64,000 bases of DNA from Chlamydomonas reinhardtii (GCF_000002595.2 NC_057019.1:7675932-7739931), one strand, 5' to 3'. Positions 40,644 to 54,156 are shown, counted from the stretch's first letter. Translations and numbers: made by a program. The notes: generated by a model from the sequence alone, not told the origin.

Positions 40644-43094
40644 CTAGAGTGCCGAGCCGTTGGGCTGGGACACACGGCGCAAAGAAGTGGTCCGGCCGGT
40701 GCCTGTGCCTCTGCCTGCGGCTGTGGCGCCCGGGGAGCGCAGGCCGCTGAGCGCACCTGACCCTGGCGACACCGGCGCCCCGTCCTGGTGGTGTGCCGCG
40801 GGCAGCTGGATGCTGCGACCCTGCGCCAGCGGTGCGCCCGAGGCGGCTCCATGCGTGCCGCCTTCTGCGTGCGGCGAGCCCAGGCCCTGGCTTGTGCGGC
40901 GGGACGTGGAGGCAGCTGTGGGCATCAAGTAGCGGGGCACGTGGGGCGTGGAGGCAGTGGCGTCAGCTGGTGCATGGGACACGGAACCTGTAACTGCTGG
41001 GGTCACTGCGTCTCCCGCTGCTCCTGCTCCTGCTGCCAGCAGCTCTCCGGAGGCGTGCGCTGGCAAGCCCTGCCCCTCTTTGTGGCGGCGCGGACAGGGG
41101 GCCGTAGGGGCGGTGATGGTAGGGGCGGTGGTGGCAGCGCTGCGGTAGCGGCCATCACTGGACATACGCTGAACGGGCGTGCCCGCTGCCCCTGGTGCCA
41201 CTGCCGCCGCTCGCGGCCCCTTAGCCGTAGACGGGCCTGAGCCGCCAGCACTGCCGCCAGCCCGGTTGGGCCCTGACTGCTGCCGCGGCAGTGGTTCCTT
41301 GCTGCCCTTGACTGCAGCACTTGTACTGGAGCGAGCAGCAGTCGCAGCAAAAACAGCTTCTGAGTCTGCCTGCAAAGCGTCGCCGCTGCCTTGAGCCGCG
41401 AAGCCTGGGCTGGCACCGCCTGCGTGGGACGCAGGGGCGGCTGCTGCGGGCTGTGAGTCCGCGTGCAGCAGGGCGGCAGAGAGGTGCGCCGCGGCCAGCA
41501 CGTGTGCCTCGCTGCTGCAGAGCTGCTCAGTCCGGACCTCGCCCAGGTCCGGCCCCTCGCTGGGCAACCGGGCGGGCTGGTGCGGCGCTGACATCAGCTC
41601 TCCACTGCTGCTGGCACCGCCCGCAAGCCCTGCAAGAAACGAAACGAAGTGGCGTTTATGTATTCTGAGAGATGTAAGCTATCACTGTATATGCACCCAC
41701 TGCGTACAGTACGATACAAGACCCCGGCCACACGCACCATCAACACTGCGGGATGGCTCTGATATCCGCATGGTCGCCTGTCCCCGCACAAGACTGGCAC
41801 CGGTTTTGCCTTGGCACTGGGTGTCTTCGTCAGCGGCAGTGTCGTCAGATGCAGTCACGAGCGCGGTCTCCAGGGTACGAGCCACCAGCGGCTCAGCAGC
41901 TCCCTCAGCAGCGTGCGACGCCCTGTCAGCAGCAGCAGCTGCTACCTCGTCCGCGGGGTCTCCTGTTCGCGCGGCTGATGCAGTGAGTAGCGGATGCGGC
42001 GGTGGCGGCGTCCAGGGCGTTGGGCCAGGAGCATCCGCCATCGACGCCTGGGACCGGATGGACAGGTCGGCACAGCGTGTGATATGCTTGGATACCTTTG
42101 ACCCAACACCGCACGCGCACACGCACAGACGCATGCACATCGAACCGCACTAAATAACTTGACAACCCTGCACCGAATAGCTTGTGACATCCTGACGCCG
42201 TCACGCACCTGAGCAGCTGGCGGCGATCTGGGTGACGTGTCGGGCGCCAGCGGTGCCTGCTGTTGCTGTGAGTCCTTGCCGCTGCACGCCGCCGCCATCC
42301 CCGCGTCACAGCCCAGCAGACCCAGCAGCAAGATCTCGGCGGCGCCCAGTGGAGGGACCTCAGTCGCCGGCGGCGGCGTGGCGGGTTTCAGCGGCGTGGT
42401 GGCGGTTTGGTGCACAGGGGAGTGAGGCTCTTGGCGCACTGGCCGATACTGCGTCACGCCCTCCTCAGGCCACTTGCCGGGTGCCATGCCAGATCCGGCC
42501 TCAGTCGCGGTACCAGGCTGCCCACCGGCCAGATCGCGCACACCCACCAGCCGCATCTACAGCGAAGGTGTGAGAGCTGTAAAGACCCTGGCATGCCCGC
42601 ATTGCGCATCCAATGCCACCGCGTCACCTGCGGGGTGCGGATGTCGTCAGAGGCCGCACTGGCTTTGGCCGGGGTGCCCTCCACCGCCTTCTGGATGCCG
42701 GCCGTGTCTGCCAGCACACCCTCTGCTGCGTCGTCATCCCGCCTGCGTATGTGCGCCGCACGCCACAACTTAAGCCGAATCACTCCATCCCGGCCTCTCC
42801 CCCGACAGCCAGTCAAGCACTGCCAAGGTTCCTCTAACTGCCGCCCCTCGCCCCCTCGCTCTATTGCATTGGGTTCTGTTTAGTTTGGGCTCGCATCTAC
42901 AGCCCCCCCCCCGACCTTGTGCCGCCTCCGTGTAGAAGCCACGAGACCCCGGCTCCGCACAGCAACAGTAACAGGAAACCCAGTTGCAGGAGGTACACGA
43001 CCGCGGCGCGGGCTTTGCCCACCGTCCACGACACTGTCCTGCCGTGCGAACTTTCCATCCATTGAAGCCGTGCTTGTGCTTGTACTTGCGTCAT
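40644..43094 (-). CDS. Predicted single-pass membrane protein with long disordered tail, unrecognised
   Basis: Five exons in phase: 43094-42916, 42742-42628, 42556-42209, 42047-41738 and 41629-40644; 645 residues. Near the N-terminus (about 31-55) there is one strong hydrophobic helix, AVVYLLQLGFLLLLLCGAGV, followed by a short basic stretch (GGGTRRDDD), so the tail probably faces the cytosol or stroma. A second, weaker hydrophobic segment is EILLLGLLG. The rest is Ala/Pro/Ser/Thr-rich, without a domain. The frame is open back to 43286, but the TGTAA signal of the upstream CFAP43-like gene lies at 43250-43254, which favours the ATG at 43094. The first intron has a weak GTCGGG donor, chosen because it alone restores frame into RRDDDAAEG. 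Function unknown. Confidence 0.6.
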
Positions 43095-43249
43095 GGTCAG
43101 TGTGTGCCGCTGCTGCCGAAGCGCCGCCCTAAGCAGAGCTACCGGCAAACGAGCCCTGTAATTGTTCAACTGAGGTTGTCGAGCTGGAGGAATCAAGTCC
43201 GTCGAAGCAGGAGGGCAGAGTCCCGGAGCGAGGATTTGCAACCAAACGT

Positions 43250-43254
43250 TTACA
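43250..43254 (-). terminator. TGTAA poly(A) signal of the CFAP43-family gene
   Basis: Plus-strand TTACA about 300 nt past the stop at 43559 and about 155 nt before the next gene's ATG, so the two minus-strand genes are closely packed. Confidence 0.5.
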
Positions 43255-43558
43255 AAGAGGCACAGGAATAACCAGCTGGCAAACAACTAGATATTAACAA
43301 GCGAGTGCAGCGTCTCGGTGTCACAGTTATGAGTTAACTCCGGGCAGCTTGTCCCATCCCAGCCTGTCGCGGCACAGTCCTGGAGCCCCAGGTCGCTATT
43401 CCCTCCCCCAAGGCCCATGTCCAGCCCTGTGGCCATCACAACGTCACACATGTGACAACATTTAGCTCTAGGACCAGTTCATACCACACCTGCAATCTAA
43501 CCCGTCCTCCTGCTGGTCATTTCCCTACCCGCCACAGCACTACCGCCATGCACTGCGC

Positions 43559-46500
43559 TCACGTCCTGCCCGCCACGCTGCTGCTGCTTGGGCTGCCTGC
43601 GAGCAGCTTGATGTCGGGAGGCAGCCGGCGGGGTGGCGATGGCATGCCCGCCACAGCGCCGCTCTCGATGAAGGTGGGGTAGGTGCGCAGGCGCAGCTTC
43701 TCCAGCTGCTGCCTGAGCTCCCCAAGCTCGTTTTGCTGCGCTAGAGCAATTTCCTTCAGCTTTTTGTGAGTCACCAGACTGCGCATGCGCCTGTGGGAGT
43801 AGGAGATGAGGGTTGATGCACAGTAAGAAGCAGTGGACGCGTCAAGCAAAGTTGCAGTGGCGATGACATCAGGTGCAGCAGGAGCAACGGGCGCCCCACG
43901 CTGGCCGCATTAACAGCCTTGGACCTTCCTTTCGCCCAGTTCCACTGCCGTGCATGCGCCCTTCCCGCCCGCGCCCACCTTGTGGCCTGGTCGTTGGCGC
44001 TCTGCATGCCCGCCTGCAGCCGCTGCTGCTCCTCCAGCACCTTGCCCAGTGTGACCAGGTGCACCGCCACCTCCTGGTTCTGGGCGCTGCGGGATGACAC
44101 GTCAGCCGCCAGTTTGCGCAGCCGCCGCCGCTTGTCCTCCAGCGCCTTGGCGTGCAGCCGCTCGCGCTGCTTCATGAGCGCCTCCAGGTTGGCGGCCTCC
44201 AGTGCACTGGACCGGTCCTCGCCGTCCTTGAGCACGGTCTGAGGGAGAGGGGCAAGGGGGAGGGAAAGATGAATGCTTCCATTCCATGTTCCACACCTGC
44301 TCGCTCCGCCTCCCTGCTTTCGTACCTGGTCATGTTACTGCCCTTCCACACCTTTCCCTCCCCCCGCCCGCCCGCGTTCGGCCATCGGCGTGCTTGACGT
44401 CGCAAATTACATGTTGATTGCTGTGAATGCTGGGGTCTGGGCATACGCTGCATATTACGGGCAACGCAAACCTGCCCCTTACCCTGTTTCATCGCATCCT
44501 TTCCCTACTGCCGGCCGCTGGAATTCACAGACATCGATAACGACGCGCCTGCTGTACCCCTGCGCCTCCCAGCCTGCCTCACCTGCATGTCGCGTGTGAC
44601 GTGCAGCAGCTGCAGGTCGCGGATCTTGGCGCGCAGGTCGTCCAGCCGCATGTCCGCAGCCTGCGCCTCCCACTGCGCCGCGTAGATGCCGCGCTTAAAG
44701 TCCTTCATGGCCGTCAACAGCTCCACCTTCTTGGTGCCCTTGCCCAGCACCACGCTGTTGAGAGACTCCACCACGCCACGACCCAGCAGCCGGGCGTCGC
44801 TCATGTCTGCCGAGGCGGGGCGCGGCGGCATGGCCTCCACCTGCCCGGCCAGCAACCTCAGCTGCACCTCGTTGTCGTACGCCGCCACCTTGCGCTCCGA
44901 CCTCAGCGCCGTGATGGAGCCCATCAGCACCTCCATCTCGGAGCCCAGGGCGGCCTCGCGGCTCTCCAGCTCGGGCAGGTCGCGCCGCGCCAGCACCAAG
45001 TCGCCGGCCGCAGCGCGCGCACCCGCCTCCGCGGCTAGGCGCTCAGCCCTGTAGGCCACGAAGCGGTCCCACAGCGCGGCGTCCAGGCCCTCGGGCTTGA
45101 GGCCAGACAGGTTGTGCAGCGGGTCGGAATGGCCGGCGGCGGCAGCGGCAGCAGAGAGGTGGTGGTGCGCGTGGTTGCCGTGCACACTGGCGTGACTGTG
45201 AGAGGGGTGCAGCGCGGAGGAGCCGGGCCGGTCGTGGCCGGAGGCACCCGGCGGTGCGTCCGGGAAGGGATTAAGCGTGGTGGCTGCGACCGCGGCATGC
45301 GGTAGCGGCAGGGCGTGCGTGTAGGTGGGCGTGATGTTGGCTGGTGGACCTGTTGAAGGATTACCGGCCGCACCGCAAGGAGCGGCGCCACCGCTCGACC
45401 CTGCACCGCCCGCGGCTGTCGCGGCACCGGCTGCTTCCCCGCCCGCCGCAGCGGCGCCCGAGGGGCTGTGCGCCAGACTGGCCTGGCGGTGCAGCCCCGG
45501 CGCTCCGCCCGGCACGCGGCTGAAGCTGCCGCTGCTGGCCTCCACGCCGCTCTGGTGCCCACCTGCTGCACCGATCGCCCCGCCGCCAGGCATGCTGGCC
45601 AGCTGCTCAGGCTTTCGCGCCCTGTAGAGCTGCAGCAGGCGGTTGAGGTGGATGTCGGCCTCCGCAAACTCCTTTTTGAAGTTGCGGTCCATCAGTCGCT
45701 CGTCAGCGCCCAGCTGGGCCTGACGCGACTCCAGCTCAGCCAGTGCCGCCCGCCGCTCACTCAGCTCCGACGCCGCCCGGCCATGTGCCTCCTTGGCCGC
45801 GCCAAGACGCGCCAGCAGGCCCCGCTCCACCGCCTCGGACGTCTTGGCGCAGCGGCCCACGCTGGCCGCTAGCATTACGATGCGCGACTCCAGCGCGCAC
45901 ACTTCCGCCGCCGCCCGGTGCCGCCGCGCCGCCAGCGCCGCCAGCGAGTCATCGAAGCGGCCCACCAGCTCCTCCACCGCGGCCTTGGCGGTGCGCAGCT
46001 CCATCTCCAGCACCGTTATTCGCTTGGCGCGTTCCTCCTGCAGCGACTTCTCCTTAGCCTGCCACTCCTTGAGCTCGCGGTTCTGCTCCTCAGTGATGAG
46101 CTTGGGGTTGACGGCATCAGGCTCCACGCCCAGCGCCACCAGCCAGGCGGGCTTGGGCAGCGAAAAGGGGTTGGATTCGTCATGGCCGCCGCCGCGAGCC
46201 GCCAGCGTGCCGCCCATCATCTGGCGCAGCGCCCGCTCACCGGCGTTGTCCTTGGCCGAGCGCTTGGCCGCGTCCTCGTCCGCCTTACGCGCCGCCTCCT
46301 GCTTGGCGCGCTCCGCCGGGCTCACGTACCGCTCGGCGCCCACCTCCTCCTCGCGCACCATCAGCACCGTGGCCGCGATGTTGTCGCGTGTGTCCTGCTG
46401 CGCGCTCAGGCTGAAGCGCTCGTCCAGCAGCCCAGCCGGCGGCCCGGCGCCCAGCTTGCGCAGGTCCTTGAGCGTGTCGTCCAGGCGGGCGTTGAGGTCA

Positions 46501-49500
46501 GCGATGCGGTCGCAGTCGGCCTTCTTGGCGGCCGCCACCTTGTTGAAGTCGGTGTTAAAGCCCGCCTGCACGTCTCGCATCTTCTGCTTCAGCAGTTGCA
46601 CTTGCAACGCCTTGCGGGTGTTGCAGTAGACGTCGAAATCGCTGTACAGCAGTGCGTCCAGCTCAGAGGCAGGCGCGGCGCCACCGGCCCCAGCACCAGC
46701 ACCAGTGCCAGCGCTGCCGGGAGCGGCGGCTCCAGCTGCGCCAACTGCGTTAGCAGACGCAGCTGCTGCCGCTGCTGTTGCGGCCGCTGCCGCCGCCACT
46801 GCCGCTGCAATGTCGGCTGTGGAGTGGGTTCCATCTGCCAGGTCGTCCTCGCCCAGCAGCCCCTCCAGCCCCTTGCCGCGGAACATGAGGCCGTAGGGGA
46901 TGACGCCCAGCGCCGCCTGCTCCGCCAGCTCCACACGCCGCAGCATGGTCACCTGCTTCAGCACGCGCTCATGCTGCCCTGGCTGTGTAAGGGGGAAGTT
47001 GTGCACACGCACGGGCGCGCGCAGACCACTGATTACCGCGCCCTTGACTGCCATGCTGTCCCACACCATGCGCCGCACGCGCTCTGCCAGCAGCTCGGTG
47101 CGCAGGTGCTCCTTCTTCACGGCCGCCTGCACCGCCGCCACGCGGTTTTCCGTCTCCCGCTGCAGCTCCTCCACCAGCCCCACGTCCACAATCATGTCGT
47201 TACGCGTCAGGCGCTCCAGCTCCGGCGCGGCCTCGTTCGCCGCTAGCAGGTCCGCGATGCGCGAGCGCAGTGTCGCCAGGCGGTTCGCCACCGCTGCACG
47301 TTTGGACTCGCCGCCGGCCGCGCCCTCCACGCCGCCCATGGCCGCCTCCCGCCGCGCTGCCGCCACCACCGTCAGCTCAGCCGGGTCGTCAAAGTCATCG
47401 CCGCCTTCGGCGCGGCTGGCGGCGGCGGAGCCCACCGGCAGTGCCGGCGGCGCGGCTGGCGGCGGCGGCGTGACCAGGTGCTGCGGCCCCGCCACCGAGT
47501 TGCCCACCAGCTCGTACACGAACAACGCCCCGTCGGCGCCCGCGGAGGCCAGGTACCGGCCAGTGGCATCAAACGACACCGTCACGACACCGCCCGCCGT
47601 GATGTCGTGCAGGCCAGCACCTGCGCCGTCTCCTCCCTGTTGCGCTGCTAGCGTGATGAGGCTCATGTTGCGCAGTGCCACAGTGCCGTCCGCCGCGCCG
47701 CTCGCCAGCAGGTGGCCGCCAGGGGCCACAGCCACGCCGCCCGAGGCACGGGCGTGCGCGGGCACGTGCTGCGCGCTACGCAGCGGCCGCGCCCTCAGGC
47801 CTGCCCACGCCGCCGCCTCTGCGGGCAGCACCAGCTTGTGCAGCTGCTTGTCCGCACCCAGGCCGTAAGCGTCGCCGTAGCTGAGGGTCGGCAGGGTTAT
47901 CGCGGAAGAGGGGCATGTGCTCAGCCAACTGTCAAACATGAATAGATATCAGTACAAGACTGTCTCCTGAGCACCTCGTATCAACGCATATCAGGGCCAC
48001 AACTCACCGGTCTCCCGGCACAGCCGCAACCGCCAGCATGGCCACCTCCAGGCGCAGCAGCTTGATGGTCACCAGCTCCGGACCGCCCGGCCCGTCGCCC
48101 GTGTCACTGCCCAGCGCCCGAGAGGCGCCGCCGCCTGCGCCCCCGCCGCCGGCCCCTCCAAGCGGCCTGACCAGCACCATGTCTGGGTACGGGTTGCGCC
48201 AGTTGCCGCTGTGAAGCTCCGCACTGGCGGTCAGGCACATCAGCCCGCCACCAGCCAGGCTGAGCAAGCAGCTGGGTTCATCACCCTCCGCAGATGTGGT
48301 GCTGACGGGGCCAGCCTGCGCGTGGCCGCTGGCTGCGCCGCTGCCGCCGTCGCTACGCGGCCAGGTGGCACTCAGTACTCGCTCTCCGGGCGGCAGGGAC
48401 AGGCAGCCCAGCGGCCGCACCCGGCCACCCCGCGCGTCCACCGAGCACAGCCAGGCGATGCCGTCCCGCCCCGCTGATAGCAGTAGGTCGTTGGCCGGAC
48501 TGAACACCAGTACGTCCACAGGCGCCGAGTGCAGCCGCTGCCGGAACAGCACTCGCAGCGCAGGCAGTGGCGCGTCAGAAGCTGCCGCGGAGGCTGCCGT
48601 GGAGGCGGGCGGCAGCACCAACACTCGCACCACGCCCGTCTCGCTGCCCACTGCCGCCAGCGACGCCCCCGGAGCCGCGGCTGCCAGGGCTGTCTGCGCA
48701 CTGCTCAGCTGCTTGCGGCCTAGCAGTGCGCCATCCGTGGTGCTCCACACTCGCACACTGCCGTCACTTCCGGTGGTGAGGAAGGCGCCGCCGCCTGGAT
48801 GCGGCACGACCCCCGCCAGCCGGCCCACATGGCAGTCGACCACCAGGACCGAGTGCGTGGGGCCGCCACCCTGCTTCGGAGCCAGTGGCGCCCGATACAT
48901 GGTGCCGTCGGGGCAGCCCAGCAGCAGCGTGGCGTGGTCAGCTCCGCCACACTCGGCACTGGCGACCGCCACACCTCTGGCCGGTCCTGCCCGGCCCAGC
49001 CACACCTCGTGGCTGAGCGCCAGCGGCTCGGGGGTGATGGCCGCGGCAGCTGCTGGCACGGACACAAACACACGCACGCTGCCGTCTGCGCCCGCCACGG
49101 CCACAAGATCTCGGTTGAGCGTCAGGGCTGTCACCGCCGCCCCGGAGGTGACTGCGTCTGGCACCACAGCCACCACGCTTCCACCTGCTGCCCCGCCGCT
49201 GCTGGCGCCCGGCGTGGGCGATGACGCGCCTCCGCTGGCGCCCCCCGCCACCTCTCCAGCTGCCCCCCCTGCCGCTGCATGCAGCTGCAGTGGCGCCATG
49301 GTGGCTGTGTCCAGCAGCACCAGGCCGCCAGTGCTGGTGCCCACATACAGCCCGCCGGGGCCCCACGCGTGGCACGTAACCTCGGCGCCGGCCGGCAGTG
49401 CGCCCGCCGCCAGCTGCAGCGGTCTGAAGACGGCCTTCTCCCACAGTGGCTCCAGGAACCACACTGCACAGGCGCCTCCTGGCCCGCTGGTGGCCAGCAC

Positions 49501-50409
49501 ACTGGCGTCCAGCGGGTGGAAGGACACGGAGGAGGCGGGCGAGGTACTGGAGGCGGAGCTGGCGGCCGCGGGCATACGGCAGCGGCCCAGCACCTCAGCC
49601 TGCACGTTACACGCAGTCGAATCAGATGGCGCCGCGCAAACAAGCGCATCTGAGCTCTACGACCGGCCCATTCGGTTGGTGTGGCTGCGGCACGGCCAGA
49701 GAAAGCACGATCCTCCTGGCTGCAGCACACAGATGCAGCGCCTGCCCGCACCTTGCGCCAGCCGTAGACAATGACAGAGCAGTCCGGCTCGTCGCCACAC
49801 ACCGCTAGCCTCTCGCCGTCATTGGAGAAGGCCAGGCAGGTGACGCCCAGCACAACACTCGGGCCTGAGGACTGCTGCTTGCCAGATACGGCCCCCGACC
49901 CCGACGGCTTGTCCGCACCGCCGCCAGCGCCCTCCTCCCGCACATCACCAGGCAGTAGCTTTGCTAGAGGCTGCAGCGTCTTGGTAGAGTACACAGTTAC
50001 CATCGGCTTTAAGCCCTGCGAGGGTGCGGAGTGCGGGGGTACCATGACGGTCGTGCCAGGACGCTGGTGTGCGCATGCGCGCGGCCTGGTTTGAGGAGCT
50101 CACCTTCTCCGCGATGGCCAGCAGCCCGTGGCGCTTGTTGACCGCGAAGCAACTGATGCCGAAGCCAGTGCCCTTCAGCACACGCTGCGCAGCGTCGAGC
50201 AGCGTTGGCACCATCATCCAGGAAGGGCAAGCTGGCGTTTCCACGCCAACGCAACTACATCTATACTTGTCAACTCGATTTACCTGTGCTTTCGAGCCCA
50301 GAGTGTGCAGCACCACGGCGTTGCCGCATGTCCAAGCGCACTCGTCTGGGCCAGTCCATGTCACCTGGCCCCCGCTATACCCAACTGCGGATCTAGTCTG
50401 AATAGACAT
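43559..50409 (-). CDS. CFAP43-family axonemal protein (WD40 plus coiled coil)
   Basis: Seven exons, all in phase: 50409-50284, 50184-50104, 50015-49752, 49599-48008, 47880-44583, 44238-43979 and 43790-43559; 1,950 residues. The N-terminal 790 residues are WD40-type blades, e.g. SVSFHPLDASVLATSGPGG, GAFLTTGSDGSVRVWSTTDG and SFDATGRYLASAGADGALFV. The start VGYSGGQVTWTGPDECAWTC matches the CFAP43 opening. The rest is coiled coil with low-complexity linkers. Family-specific blocks near the C-terminus are KRGIYAAQWEAQAADMRLDD, KIRDLQLLHVTRDMQ and ELRQQLEKLRLRTYPTF. CFAP43 and CFAP44 form the tether/tether-head that holds the inner-arm dynein I1/f head on the doublet microtubule in cilia. C. reinhardtii has two members, FAP43 and its paralogue FAP244; sequence alone did not let me choose. 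Male infertility with sperm-flagellum defects results from loss of the human gene. Confidence 0.9.
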
Positions 50410-50808
50410 TCTTTTACAGCTTTGAGCGACCCCGCGAGGGGGGTCCGATAAGTCAGTGCCTCATAACGAAAAATGCTGCCAAATTATATGGAATTAACTT
50501 TTACTTGTTAAAGATGAGCTGTAAGAGTTGGTTAAACGAGCGAGAATGTCGACTGGTCGACCTTCGAGACCTCTGGTTTGCATGGGCTCTTTCCCCGGTT
50601 GCATTGAACTGTCTGGGAGAATGGCATTGGATAATGCTGTCAAGATGTTCCACAGCCCTCGCTTGCATGAGAGAGGACAGCTGGCCATTGTTACGGCTAA
50701 TTGGGGTTTCGCCCTTAGGAAGCTGCTCTCGAAACCCGGCCAACTTTGACAGAGCGCATTTTGCCGGAACAACCCCTGTGAAAGGGCCTTAGCTCTAAAG
50801 ATTTTGCC
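50410..50808. promoter_or_regulatory. Divergent promoter region between the CFAP43-family and NDH-2 genes
   Basis: About 400 bp separates the two start codons, so both promoters and 5' UTRs share it. The half next to the CFAP43-family start is comparatively AT-rich. No TATA box, heat-shock element or other named motif was identified. Confidence 0.45.
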
Positions 50809-53800
50809 ATGGCTGCTTCGGCGCTTCTTGCCACGGTTGCCTCGAGCTACATAAGAAGATCAAGCGGCGTGGGGACCTCCCTCCTCGGCGCCTTCAGCAA
50901 CGACCATCGTCCCTGCGGCACAGCAGTCTATCAACACCTGCGCAGACTAGCTGCACAGGCTCAGGCCAGCAAGAAGACCGCGAGCTCCGACCAACTGCCC
51001 CTAAAAACGGGGCGCCAGAGACTCGTTGTTCTCGGCTCCGGCTGGGCAGCGGCGAGGCTTCTTCATGATATTGACCCCAACCTGTACGACCTGACGGTGC
51101 GTGGCAGGCTAAGGACAGGGTTAGGGTGGGGAAGCTGGGGAGGGGGCGCGAGGGGACTAGTTCCAGGGGCGAAAACGGACAGGGGTATCCGTGGAGATAT
51201 TCCCTGAACACAGGGGTAGGGTGGGGAAGCGGGGGAGGGGGCGCGAGGGGACTAGTTCCAGGGGCAAAAACGGACAGGGGTATCCGTGGGGATATTCTTT
51301 GAACACAATCGTCACTGCTTTGGCCTGGAGGTCTACAAATGCGCGCATGGCTTTTGCTTCTGACTCATGCACAGGTCATCAGCCCCCGAAACCACATGGT
51401 GAGTAGACAGGGCTGACAGAGTTGGCCTGGCATGCAGATGCTCGCCTCTCGTGCTGGGTCCGTCATGTACCAACCCTGAGTCAGCTGGCACTTGTTTTCC
51501 CTTGAGCTCGTAGCCCACGCCATACCCTTGTATCTCCTTTGCCTCCCCCTCCACTGCAGGTGTTTACTCCGCTACTGGCTTCCACCACTGTGGGCACCCT
51601 GGAGCCCCGCAGTGTGGCAGTGCACCTGCACGAGATACAGCCCTGCCTCAGCCGGCCCTCCAGTTCCGTGTTCATTGCCGGTGCGGATTGCGCCGGTGGG
51701 CGGCGGCGGCATAGATCAGGGATGCGGGAGGACAGACGCCAGACCATCCCAAACCGAGCACCTCTAGATGCATGCCATACCTACCCTGCACGTTGCACCC
51801 CCGTGCCGCGGCCCTTCCCTCCAGATGCCCATGCGGTCGACGCGGCCTCCCGCACCGTGACGTGCCGCTCCGTCGACGGACTGGACTTCAGTGTGCAGTA
51901 CGACAAACTGGCCATATGCACCGGCAGCCAGGTGGGGGGAGGGGGGTTGAGGCAGGGGGGGCTGGGGCGGGGAGGCGACGGGGAAGCCGGCTGCATCCGA
52001 CATCCTCAGCGGGGTTGGGTGCATTGGCGTCAAACCAGCGGCATCGCGCTTTCACGCACATCACCCCGGAGAAATGCACACGGATTCTGGGGCGATGGGG
52101 CCTGGGGCGGGTCTCACCCCGCACCAGGTCTGCGCACCTGCACCCGTTGTCTGCGTCTCTCCATGCACCCGTCCCACCCGAGTGTGCGGGATGTGTGCCC
52201 TACCTGCTCGCTACACTTGCAGGGCAGCACCTTTGGTATTCCCGGTGTGCTGGAGAACGCGCACTTCCTGCGTGATGTCAAACAGGCAGACGCCATCCGT
52301 CAAGTGGGTGGCGAGGGAAGGGTCAAGCATACGTGTGAATGTGTGGGATGAAGTTCAGTCCTAAACACTCTAAGACTGGTGAGCCGAGGGAGTACCATAT
52401 ATGCCGCAGCCCAGCGATTGGGTTTATCGCCATTGAATGGGGGGAGCAGTGTGGGGCTCCCCGCAGCTAGCTTCCTGGTTTCCAAGCTCATTCGCTTGCA
52501 ACGTCAGCACACGCGCACGGCTTTGCTCACTGCATGTAACCCATGCGTCGACTTACCTCCGGCCGTGGATTGCACAACACAGAAGCTGATTGAGAACATC
52601 GCGCTGGCGGGAGTGCCGGGTGAGCCCAGTGCGTTGCGTTGAGGTGCGGTGCAAGTGTATCCTACCTACCGTAAATCCGGCCTGCCCAATGCACATGCTG
52701 GGGCCTTGCGGTCCTCGCTGCCATCAAACCCCGTGCCACGCTGTATGTGCCACCTCTACGCTAGCTTCGGGCTGTGGGACTCGGTGCATTTGGGCGCAAA
52801 ACGTGCCGCCCCTGGGTCTGGTTGCGTTTCTAAGGACTGTCAAGGTTAGGTAAGGATGGGGACTTCACTCCCCAATGTCCCCATGCGCCTAATGTTGCGG
52901 ACGCGGCCCTCCCATCCCTGGCGCACCAGGCCGGCAGCAGGACGAGTTCTCGCGGCTGCTGCATATCGTGATAGTGGGTGGCGGCCCCACGGGGGTGGAG
53001 GTGGCGGGAGAGCTCACCGACTTCATCAGCCACGAGGTGTGCGTGGACGTGCGGTGGGGGGCGGGGTTAGCCATTCATGCGGACGGTGTGTATCAAACAT
53101 AGAAGCGCCGACGTCCAGGGGTACAGCGCGGATACGCGCCATACTGAAGTCGCCAGCATGGCGGCTGCCGCCGAGGCTGCTGATAGCTCCCCGTTTTGAC
53201 GACTAAACGTTTTAGTTTCGGTGGTTGAACTGAGAGCATGTAGGTTAAAGGAGTAGGTGGGGCATGCGTTGTGTTGTGGTGCCTGCCGCGCGCAAACCTT
53301 TGTTGAGGACTTAAGAACCCACGGACTCACATGCGCGCTAAGCGCGCAGACACCACGCTACCGCCACCACGCAGAACTGCGGGGCAGTACGTAATCAGCG
53401 AGCATGGTTAAGCGTGTTGCTGAGGGTAAACAGGCAAACACAGCAGACAGCAAAGGGGTGGGTGATGTGTGCGAGCCCAACGAAACGTTTGAGGGGGGGC
53501 TTGTCGTCGTCCTTCCCAACAAAGAACAAGAGACGGGAACGGGAGACATTGCGGTGGCAAGTGTCTTGTGTCAGGGGATAGTAGGACATTCCCCACCGGG
53601 ATTCATTGCATACGCCGAGGGGATCCCAACAACGCTCTAAAAGGAATGCCGCCATCCACTGCCACTGGTGCGGCTGCAGCTGATGCGCATGTACCCGGAG
53701 CGCGCCAAGGCCATGAGGTGAGGGCGGCATGTGGCTGCGAGCGCACCTACACCAGGCGATGTCCACATGGCCAGGAGCACGGCTGCATTCACCCCTCTGC

Positions 53801-54156
53801 AAACTGTCCCTCGCAACCAGGGTCACGCTGGTGGAGGCGCGTGAGCTGCTGGGGTCGTTCGACGCCTCGTTGCGCGAGTACGCAGCACGCAAACTCATCC
53901 AGGGGGGCGTGCTTCTTCGCAAGGTGTGTTGAAAACGGAAACGAAAGCCGCCGAACGACGGTGCCGGAGTTACTTACCAATACTTAGCGATTGTACCGAG
54001 CGTTGCGTTGCGACCCAGGTAGTCATACTTAAACGCGATAAGCCTTGAACCCCACGGGCGACCATTCGGCCTGACCCCGTCATGTTTGTGTGTGTGTGTT
54101 AAACACAAAAACAAACGGAACAAAGCCGCTGAACACGCGTGCGCAGTTACGGACCA

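Noticed and set aside
45918-47246. Plus-strand open frame of 442 codons
   Set aside because: Antisense shadow of the CFAP43-family coiled-coil exon, rich in His, Leu, Arg and Gln in low-complexity order.
50191-50240. Earlier acceptor for exon 2 of the CFAP43-family gene
   Set aside because: Starting the exon there meets an in-frame stop; the acceptor before 50184 keeps the frame and the family alignment.
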